A stretch of 64,000 nucleotides of DNA from contig NC_088323.1 of the NCBI RefSeq assembly GCF_910592395.1, positions 8,434,001 to 8,498,000 of the forward strand, in the 5' to 3' direction. How positions within the stretch are numbered: the stretch's first letter is position 1; each line of letters starts with the position of its first letter. The translations under genes and the position numbers were made by a program. The notes under the pieces were generated by a model. That model did no database searches. It saw only the letters and a list, made by a program, of their open reading frames with translations, and was not told the origin of the DNA. This stretch comes from Lineus longissimus. Its lineage: Eukaryota; Nemertea; Pilidiophora; Heteronemertea; Lineidae. This document shows, piece by piece, positions 56,601-64,000 of this stretch.

Positions 56601-59600
56601 TATTTTGTCCATCCTGGCATAACTGTTTATTGATACCCTGACTGCATGTTCCGGTAGGCCACCCTGCAGAATTTGCCTTATCACTCCGGTCAGTGTTTCT
56701 CGAATAGAACTAAAATAGAATAGGCTGATCATTAATCTCCCTGCTAATACCCTGCACCATGGACCAGGTTGTATAGCACTACATACGTGCTGGAAGCTAA
56801 TATTGATGTGGCAGAGAGAATATGCGTGAAGTTTGTGTATGCTTTTGAGAATGAGCGGAGCTCTCCAGTCGACGTGCTCTCTGAAAAGTTGTTATTTATT
56901 CCAAAACCACCAAGATATTCGACGTATGACACCCTCAGTGACACTCTTACTTATGATCCACACCTACGAAGCCAAACGTTGCAAGAATTCGACGCATTTC
57001 CGAGGCCCAATTTTGAAACAAAAATCGCCTCCTATTTAGCGGCCACAACGCGCATTATAGTATAGATTTGCAAGTCACTTTAACCCTTTCTGACTCCATT
57101 TCCCAGTTCAAAATGCCAGCTCCTTATTCGTCTTAACTCATTTTAACCCTCTATAAGTCCATTTCCCTATTCAAATGCTGGCTCCCGATTCAGCTGCAAG
57201 TCACGTTAACCCTTTCTGACTCCATTTCATTCATTTGCAAGTCACTTTAACCCTTTCTGACTCCATTTCATTCATTTGCAAATCACTTTAACCCTTTCTG
57301 ACTCCATTTCCCAGTTCAAAATGTCAGTTCCTTATTCGTCATTTTACCCCTCCATAAGTATTAAATGCTATCCCAATAAACAGCCCAGTTCCTCACCCCA
57401 GACAGCTTTCGGAACGTGCGAAGATTACATAATAGGTCTGAATTCACCCATATATGCCCTCAGTTTTGCTGTAGTAATTAGGATTATATGTATTGATTAG
57501 AATCAACTTGGCGTGAACCAAGTTTTGTGTATTTTATTTCGGCTGCCATCTTGAATAGTAGGCCTGGGCCAGCATTGCAAAGTTAGCTAAAGGATGACTT
57601 TGATGGCATTTTTCTGTGCAAACGTTGATGATTGTTTTCAACACTTTCTAAGCCCATTTCCCAGTTCAAAATGACAGTTCCTTATTCGTCTTAACTCATT
57701 TTAACCCTCTATAACTCCATTTCCCTATTCAAATGCTGGCTCCCGATTCAGCTACAAGTCTCTTTAACCCTTTCTGACTCCATTTCATTCATTTGCAAGT
57801 CACTTTAACCCTTTCTGACTCCATTTCCCAGTTCAAAATGCCAGTTCCTTATTCGTCTTAACTCATTTTAACCCTCTATAACTCCATTTCCCTATTCAAA
57901 TGATGGCTCCCGATTCAGCTACAAGTCACTTTAACCCTTTCTGACTCCATTTCATTCATTTGCAAGTCTCTTTAACCCTTTCTGACTTGATCGTAGATCG
58001 AGGAAGGGCGAAGGGCAACTAGCCTAATCTGCTGCTGACATCCCCTTAATCTTCCATTGCGTAATAAAATTCCTAGGCCAAGGTATGCATGGTCTGTGTG
58101 TTAACAGAACAGGATAAAGATAAAACAGCATGCTTCATGCTATACTGGACATCACATGATAGGCGGTATATCCACACCTGATGCATTGCAATTTTTTTAG
58201 CTTAAGTTGAAATTGGACGGATAGCTAGCTCTGACCTGGCTACAGGGAGTCTATGTCAGTAAGTAGGCCACGCAATAGCATACATTATATAGGCCGTAGG
58301 CATGTGTACTATTTTCAAGTTAGGTCAAGATAGAGGCAAGGCTGTAATATTGGTCAATTTTTACCGGCATCATCGATTCCTCTTCAACGATTGTTTACCA
58401 ATTTTGGAGAAATTCCAAAACGCGGCCCATGAGTTAAGACGAATAAGGAACTGGCATTTTGAACCGGGAAATGGGCTTAGAAAGTGTTAAAGTGACTTGT
58501 AGCTAAATCGGGAGACAGCATTTGAATCGGGAAATAGAGTTATAAAGGGTTAAAAGGAGTTAAGGCGAATAAGGAACTGGCATTTTGAACTGGGAAATGG
58601 AGTCAGAATGGCTAAAAGTGACTTGTAGCTGAATTGGGAGCCAGTATTTGAATAGGGAAATGGACTTATAGAGGGTTAAAATGAGTTAAGACGAATAAGG
58701 AGCTGGCATTTTGAACCGGGAAATGGAGTCAAAAAGGGTTAAAGTGACTTGCAAATCAAGGACGATACCGCGGTGACGTCACGGTTTTTCCAAGATGGCA
58801 CTGCATATTGTAAACAAACTCGATCCATGGCATTTTGAACTGGGAAATGGAGTCAGAGAGGGTTAAAGTGACTTGCAAATGAATGAAATGGAGTCAGAAA
58901 GGGTTAACGTGACTTGCAGCTGAATCGGGAGCCAGCATTTCAATAGGGAAATGGACTTATAGAGGGTTGAAATGAGTTAAGACGAATAAGGAACTGGGCA
59001 TTTTGAACTGGGAAATGGAGTCAGAAAGGGTTAAAGTGACTTGTAGCTGAATCGGGAGCCAGTATTTGAATAGGGAAATGGATTTATATAGGGTTAAAAT
59101 GAGTTAAAACGAATTAGGAGCTGGCATTTTGAACCGGGAAATGGAGTCAGAAAGGGTTAAAGTGACTTGTAGCTGAATTGGGAACCAGTATTTGAATCGG
59201 GAAATGGACTTATAGAGGGTTAAAATGAGTTAAGATGAATAAGGAACTGGCATTTTGAACTGGGAAATGGAGTCAGAAAGGGTTAAAGTGACTTGCAAAT
59301 GAATGAAATGGAGTCAGAAAGGGTTAACGTGACTTGTAGCTGAATCGGGAGCCAGCATTTGAATCGGGAAATGGACTTATAGAGGGTTAAAATGAGTTAA
59401 GACGAATAAGGAACTGGCATTTTGAACTGGGAAATGGAGTCAGAAAGGGTTGAGTTATCGAACTTTGGAGTGTTAATATTTGAAAGAAATTTGAATTGGG
59501 AACTGGGAAATGCTTAGCCCATTTCCTAGTTCCTTATTCGTACCCATGTTTGGGTACGAATAAGGAACTGCGAACTGGGAACTGGGAACTGGGAACTGGG

Positions 59601-61405
59601 AGCCAACTTCACAGACCCGAATTGAGTGGATCTACTAGCATGTCCTCCAGTGCAAACGACACGCCAACTAAAAAAGGTCAGTACTACTACTTTTTAATCC
59701 GATTTTGTGTGTCCTGTATGTATTTTCCTTTTCAGCCCTCAGCACGACTTGGCTCGTCACCTGTACCATCTGTCTGTCAATCAATTGTTTTTGGTTTCCA
59801 GATGTTTTGAAGAGAAGAAGTGGAGTTGCTACAAAGTTTTCATGGGCAGCGCATTGACCATCAGTATTCCTTTCAATATTGGGTGTACTGCAATTCACGT
59901 CTTGGCCAATAGGGGGCCAAAGATTAGAAATAACAAGCCCTTCGGCTTTGGAGGTCTGAAATCTTTGGATAGGTTGGCAAATGTCCGGCTGGGCAAAATT
60001 CAGTGGCAAATGTTCGGTTGGCATGTGCAGGTTGCAAAAGTGTGATACTCAATTGAAGGGAAATAACGTCTACTCCTAAAATCGCTCAGTTAAACAGTAT
60101 ATAGGCCTACTTGTGATGTTTTCGTACGTTTTCAGATGTTCTTCATGATCAAGAAATGTCTGGTGCAACCAACACACCAACTGGAAAAGGTGAGTAATGC
60201 TTTTCAAGATTTTACTGTTTATCCCATCAATTTCAGTTTCAGCTTTCGACAACACTTGGCTCATCACCTGTACCATCTGTTTGTCTGTCAATTGTTTTTG
60301 GCTTCCAGGCATTTCGAAGAGAAGGGTGGAATCAATTCAAATGTTCATGTACGCATAATTGACCATCAGTAGACATAGATTCCTTTCGATAATGGATGTA
60401 CTGCGATTTATGCCTTGGCCAGAAGGGGGGGGGGGGCAACGATCAAAAATAAAAACAAAAGTAAAGTACAGATACATGTACTAGTACATAGTCTGCAGTC
60501 CTCAGTAACTTAATACTTTACTCTCAGTCTATTCCTGAAATATTTCAGTAATTCTCAGGGGTGCTCATTTACTGCTCCACCTGGGCACTTTCCAACTGGT
60601 ACCTATTTATACCCTGGCTTGAGTGAGGCAAGAAACAAGGGTGGATGGAGTTTTCTCTGAAAACAGGGGGCGCCCTAGGTTCTTTCCATCAATTTCCTCG
60701 TGAATTACAATGATTTATAATGGTCAAAATCAAAGAATGTGTCAAAATAAGAGGGGGCGCAGGACTAGGGCTCCCCCCTCTGTATCCACCGCTGAGCAAG
60801 GCAAAGACACCTGCCCAAAGATCGAACCTGGAACATCCGAGTCCGACCACTAGCCAGACTGAGACACCCTCATCACTACACCATGCATGCCGAGTCCTGA
60901 ACTTGCAATTTCTTGCTCAATGATACTAGTCCGAAAATTTGAAGAAAAATGATTTCTTATTTCAGGGATCTCAGAATTGGTCAATATTACTCCACAGAAT
61001 CCAGGACCAATAAGAGTAAAGATACTATCCCCAACTAAGGCTGCCCAGACGACGAAAGGCTCACCATACTATAGGGCGGTAGTCAAAGACCCGACTGCAA
61101 CAAGAAGAGTTATATCCTGGGGTGCTGCGTCCAAAGACATCGAAAGACAAATGAAGGAAAATGGTGATTATGTCATAAAGAATTACACGGCACAAGTGCC
61201 CTCAAAGAAAATGTACAATTCTGATCCAGTTGAACTCCTTCTGAATGCTGACACAGTTATTGAGTCAAGTGTTGAATCTGTTGATTTACTATTGCAAGCA
61301 ATGATTATTGATGATGATGATTCATGTTTTTATTGTGCTTTCTGTACATGTACAGTACTGTACAAATGTTTTTGGACAATAACATTTTTCCTTTACTGTT
61401 CTTAG
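53663..61405 (+). CDS. Five-exon gene, possible OB-fold protein, third exon interrupted by a transposon
   Basis: Exons: 53663-53701 (ATG, then GAG/GTAAAA), 53826-53877, 55655-55689 plus 59628-59676 (one 84-base exon split by an insertion), 60136-60189, and 60966-61405 (stop TAG). All introns are GT-AG and all joins fit: phase 0, then 1, 1, 1. Exons 3 and 4 are paralogous (DVLHD at the start, TPT(K/G)KG at the end). The last exon reads ITPQNPGPIRVKILSP, then YYRAVVKDPTATRRVISWG and DYVIKNYTAQVPSKKMYNSD, a pattern like an OB-fold nucleic-acid binding domain, then an acidic and a Cys-rich hydrophobic tail. The domain call is inference. AATAAA follows 18 bases after the stop. In this haplotype the third exon is broken, but at 84 bases it could be skipped in frame. 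Confidence 0.6.
53975..55134. mobile_element. Non-autonomous element, 69-bp perfect TIR, 9-bp target duplication
   Basis: The ends start GGGTATTGGTAAACAGAG and are identical over 69 bp. CTCATCCAT lies directly on both sides (53966-53974 and 55135-55143). A 9-bp duplication with long TIRs is typical of Mutator-like (MULE) elements. It contains the 54-bp minisatellite and no transposase. It sits in the second intron of the OB-like gene. Perfect arms and duplication imply a very recent insertion. Confidence 0.93.
54141..54440. repeat. 54-bp minisatellite, about 5.5 units
   Basis: CAGAGTCCCTTCAC starts at 54141, 54195, 54249, 54303, 54357 and 54411, exactly 54 bases apart. Because 54 is divisible by 3, long frames run through it on the minus strand. 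These are not evidence of a gene. Confidence 0.95.
56206..57065. other. Non-repetitive island inside the left arm of the giant foldback
   Basis: The array consensus CATTTCATTCATTTGCAAG is split here into CATTTCATTC and ATTTGCAAG with 860 bp between. The right arm has no counterpart. The island is coding-like: a 98-codon + frame (56769-57065) ends exactly at the right edge, and minus frames of 93 and 66 codons lie at 56451-56732 and 56744-56944. No family is recognised and no clear inverted ends are seen. It could be a captured host fragment or a nested insertion. Confidence 0.6.
56769..57065 (+). CDS. 98-codon ORF in the foldback island, unknown
   Basis: The nominal start is TTG in the frame LYSTTYVLEANIDVAERI. 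The frame opens shortly upstream, after a TAA at about 56745. It reads a plausible soluble protein with EKLLFIPKPPRYSTYDTLSD and ends ATTRIIV with the stop at the island edge. No motif is recognised. If it is a captured exon, the parent gene should exist elsewhere in the genome. Confidence 0.25.
   Translation: MYSTTYVLEANIDVAERICVKFVYAFENERSSPVDVLSEKLLFIPKPPRYSTYDTLSDTLTYDPHLRSQTLQEFDAFPRPNFETKIASYLAATTRIIV
59628..60460. repeat. Tandem duplication carrying exons 3 and 4 of the OB-like gene
   Basis: The block 59628-60130 and the block 60136-60460 share the exon end (TPTKKG/TPTGKG plus donor), then TTGGCTC(G/A)TCACCTGTACCATCTG, TCAATTGTTTTTGG(T/C)TTCCAG, AATTGACCATCAGTA and CTTGGCCA(A/G)(A/T)(A/G)GGGGG. 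The CTTTTCAG...TTCCAG segments inside each could be a further short cassette exon (about 65 bases). Confidence 0.7.
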
Positions 61406-61422
61406 TACCCATTCCTTTCCCA

Positions 61423-61428
61423 AATAAA
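61423..61428 (+). terminator. Polyadenylation signal AATAAA
   Basis: AATAAA lies 18 bases after the TAG of the OB-like gene. The following GT-rich segment (AATGTCTACTGGG) could serve as the downstream element. The very short 3' UTR is unusual but allowed. Confidence 0.45.
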
Positions 61429-61429
61429 G

Positions 61430-61950
61430 AAGCCAATGTCTACTGGGTTATTACTCTTTTCTGGGGAAAAACATCCCATAATTATGCTTTACCCAAAGTT
61501 GGGTGACAGGGAAGTCATTTCCCGGGAAATTATGAAGGTGTCAATTTTAAGCAAATTTCTCTCTTATGCATTGTCCATTAGAAACTGGCCCGTTTATGGC
61601 CCTTTTTCATCTTTCAGGGTGCCTCAGTACCAGAAAAGTGCATGAAATGCAGCCAAACTTTGAGTTAAGAAGCATTCTGGGATGCTTTCCCTCAGAAAAG
61701 AGTAATAACCCAGTAGAAATAGGTTCCATTATTTGGGGAAGGAAAGGGTTAAGAAAAGAGAAGGAAAAACATTACTGCCCCAAAACTATTGGACATTACT
61801 AAATCTGTAACTCAATCAAAGTGATATTATTTTATTTTGTGTTACGTAATCTGTCAACATACAACGTATGTATGTTTACTACATTGTAATTTTATACATG
61901 TACAAATCATTATTTTTAAAACAAAGTATTTTGATTAACATTACTTTTTA
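61430..61950. other. No gene recognised
   Basis: Intergenic sequence with short frames. Two segments, TACTGGGTTATTACTCTTTTCTGGGG (61440-61465) and its reverse (61695-61720), form an inverted repeat about 275 bp overall, possibly a small MITE. Confidence 0.45.
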
Positions 61951-61953
61951 CCT

Positions 61954-62250
61954 CAGAACAAAGTATATTTTGATACGCATATTATAATTGTATGTCTTGT
62001 GACAATCATTCGTTTGTGTATTCTTAAATGTCTTTGAATCGGAAATCTGCCAAATTTTGTAAACTATGTGATTGTGTTCACTTCAGCATTTTCAGTTTAT
62101 CATACCGTTTGTGTCTACCTCAGAGTCAGAACAAAGTATATTTTGATACGCATATTATAATTGTATGTCTTGTGACAATCATTCGTTTGTGTATTCTTAC
62201 ATGTCTTCGTATCGGAAATCTACCAAATTTTGTAAACTATGTGATTGACA
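61954..62250. repeat. Direct repeat, two units about 173 bp apart
   Basis: AGAACAAAGTATATTTTGATACGC and the next 95 or so bases to ATGTGATTG occur at 61954-62075 and again at 62127-62248 with a few substitutions. Confidence 0.8.
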
Positions 62251-62500
62251 TGTCCATGTCCATATGCAACCGAACAACTAAAAGCTACGTTGTTGCGCAA
62301 GGTATATCATTTTTGGCCTAAGCAACGTCAACGGATAACATTGTCCTTATTTCATTACCCATATAGCACAAGATGTGCATTTAAATCAATGAAGCTGATC
62401 AAAGACAATTCTTTGATGATGAATAAAACACGAACACTAACTTTTATTCGACTCCCTGATGAAGGTTAAGGTGTCACTTCCAGTCATGAGAGTTGACGTA

Positions 62501-63134
62501 TTATTTGTGACGCAAGGGGGCGCCGCCGAAGCAATGGCGACACATGTCCATAAACGTGTTTCTGAACGATTTACCCACCGAAACATAGATGAAAAAATTT
62601 ACAGTTGAATTTAATTTACTCAAGAAATTGGTCCAGCGAGAAAAATCATCAATTTCATAAGTTGTAATGAATCCCATGCCTTCTAGCTGAGTGAGCAACA
62701 TGGTAATGCATGCTGGGAGCCGAAGCAGGATGAAAATGTTCGCCATGGCAATAGTTAGTTTGGTACCGTTCTTCCTGGCTTCTTTATTCTTTGTTGATTT
62801 TATTGTACCTTGTTCCTGTCGCATTCTTCTCCATCCACGCAGGACAGCCACGTTGACAGGTATCAAAATGCCAAACAGTGGTATCAAGTGTATCACGAGC
62901 ATAACGTAGACATAAAACCATACAAAATATGTGCTCGTTTTTCCATATTGTCGGGTCATGATCCAAGCTTCGTATACTTCTTCTTTCTCATTCCATACCC
63001 ATTCAGCGTATCTTCTGCAAATCTTTGGCATAATAGAAATCAGAGAGAAGAAGAATGTCCCAATAACGGCAATCTTTGCATACTTGCGCGTGTCCATCGA
63101 CTTTGCTTTCAGTGGCATACATATATGGATGTAC
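62501..63134 (-). CDS. Rhodopsin-class GPCR, 3' exon (TM4 to C-terminus), peptide-receptor type
   Basis: The exon begins after CTTTATTTCAG at 63134 with the last base of a codon, then YIHICMPLKAKS. This is the end of TM3 and loop 2, so the intron interrupts the Arg codon of the (D/E)RY motif. TM4 follows (IAVIGTFFFSLISIMP), then TM5 (FVWFYVYVMLVIHLIPLFGILIPVNV), a basic third loop with RRMRQEQG, TM6 (TIAMANIFILLRLPACITMLL), TM7 with NSTVNFFIYV in place of NPxxY, and helix 8 (GKSFRNTFMDMCRHC) with likely palmitoylated cysteines. The stop is TAA at 62501. The nearest class is FMRFamide/peptide-like receptors. The 5' exon or exons are not in the window. The frame is undamaged, with no sign of pseudogenisation. 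Confidence 0.88.
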
Positions 63135-64000
63135 CTGAAATAAAGTAATTGAATGGCAAACCAGACCAACGGTGATGTGTAGCGTTCACATCAATGAAAC
63201 AAACACTTTTTTATTAATCTTTTTGGGATATTGAAGGGGATACATAGTCTTACAACTTCGTCTATGATCTCACGACGACCAGAACGATCTCCAAATTCAT
63301 TTGCATTTTGCAACTTCCGAATTGTAACCATCCCTTCTAAAGAACTGGAAGTTGTGAGACGCTATCTCCTCTTTCTATTACATCTTAAAAAATCGTCGTA
63401 GGTAATTTCGTGAGTGATCAGATAATGAGTGTGTCCTATAGAGAGAGCGCTTGGAATATTAACCCATTAGCTCCTGAAACGCCCGAGACAATAAAGAGCA
63501 AAAATTACCATCGGTCGAAAGCCTCACCGAAACCCCCTGCTCATTTAAAAAGATTTTTGCCACATCCACGCTGAGTTTGCCGATACCTCAGGAGCTAAAG
63601 GGCAAAGCTGTTTTCTGGTCCGGGGGCAGCAAAAGTGAAATTTAGAGAGACAAAAATGTAGGGACCAGATTCCCGCGGAAAGAGTGAACAGCAAGTAATT
63701 GATTTAAAGGCCTACGCCGTTCGTTAAATATTTGAAAGTTGTAATTTGATTTAAATATTTCCAATCGTTTGATTACGTCCTGAATATAACATAACTTAAA
63801 CAATGCCGTTGTGTTGACAGACATACACATACTATAAACACCAAATTTCAGCAAATCTTTATGCATAATAACTGCTCTACGGCATTATGTATAACTGCAT
63901 TTCTACTTTCCTGGAACACCAGTTATTATGAACGGCGTTCCACTCTAAGGGATCTAGACTTCCCGTTCTTCAATTGGTTGTGCACTGGCGAATACTGTAT
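63135..64000. other. Probable intron of the GPCR gene, no exon seen
   Basis: The minus strand up to the window edge shows no TM1-TM3-like exon. An imperfect palindromic stretch around 63475-63600 (AGCTCCTGA...CAGGAGCT) could be a small MITE. Confidence 0.5.

Larger units (their letters stand above)
55690..59618. mobile_element. Giant foldback element, 9-bp target duplication, inserted in an exon
   Basis: The ends start GGGTCTGTGAAGTTGGCT, followed by CCCAGTT repeats on both sides. GAATTGAGT flanks both (55681-55689 and 59619-59627). The left arm (55850-57990) is a tandem array whose consensus includes TTTAACCCTTTCTGACTCC and TTATTCGTCTTAACTCATTT, composite period about 130 bp, with about a dozen TCTGACTCC units. 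The right arm (58430-59455) is the same array reversed, with about nine units. Nothing resembling a transposase is present. End type and duplication length agree with the 53975-55134 element, so both are probably MULE-class. Confidence 0.9.

Noticed and set aside
55850-59455. TTAACCC/GGGTTAA runs resembling telomere repeats
   Set aside because: They occur once per unit of about 65-130 bp within a longer consensus, not as head-to-tail TTAGGG-type repeats.
59740-59815. Extra exon between exons 3 and 4 of the OB-like gene (CTTTTCAG...TTTCCAG)
   Set aside because: It has an acceptor-like start but ends in CAG without a GT donor in either duplicate, so it was left out of the model.
1-64000. CRISPR arrays, operons, prophage or bacterial features
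   Set aside because: The window is eukaryotic. The direct repeats present have no spacer structure and no cas-like genes.

Overview
This is eukaryotic nuclear DNA. It has short exons with GT-AG introns, low gene density and AT-rich sequence. Nearly all of it is transposon-derived. The abundant AGGCCT/TAGGCCTA-type motifs, two-component Harbinger elements, pogo-like elements and many foldback elements fit a marine invertebrate, most likely a deuterostome such as an echinoderm or hemichordate. That assignment is an inference with low confidence.

Layout. Positions 1-44258 are three tandem copies of one segment of roughly 13 kb: copy A 1-14170, copy B 14171-35580, copy C 35581-44258 (partial). 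Each copy has the same order: a LINE C-terminal scrap on +, an intact 346-codon ORF of unknown function, decayed reading frames, a LINE endonuclease scrap on -, and an array with a YY1-like motif. Copies A and B then carry a foldback element, the 3' end of a LINE on -, and a second foldback element. Because the copies are paralogous, each serves as the empty site for insertions in the others. Copy A gained a foldback at 148-1248. Copy B gained a 2.3 kb block at 14235-16516, a two-gene Harbinger at 22644-25535 and a pogo-like element at 27534-29956. Copy C gained a second Harbinger at 40772-43932, whose partner gene contains two nested MITEs.

From 44259 to 53260 the window holds inverted-repeat structures, a decayed pogo-like element (47111-49424) with 85-bp-class TIRs and TA duplications, tandem repeats, and two non-autonomous elements with clean ends.

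From 53270 to 61430 there is a plausible single-copy host gene on +. It has a duplicated TATA module, five small exons in consistent phase, a possible OB-fold domain in the last exon, and AATAAA just after the stop. It has been hit twice by elements that make 9-bp target duplications. One is a 1160-bp element in an intron. The other is a 3929-bp foldback element lying inside the third exon. The right end (62501-63134, -) is the 3' exon of a rhodopsin-class GPCR whose intron falls in the arginine codon of the DRY motif. The 5' exons lie beyond the window.

The transposase and partner genes act on the elements that carry them. The OB-like gene and the GPCR are the only likely host genes. The most notable signals are the time-ordered triplication, the 346-codon ORF kept open in all three copies, and the 9-bp-duplication foldback elements in the OB-like gene.
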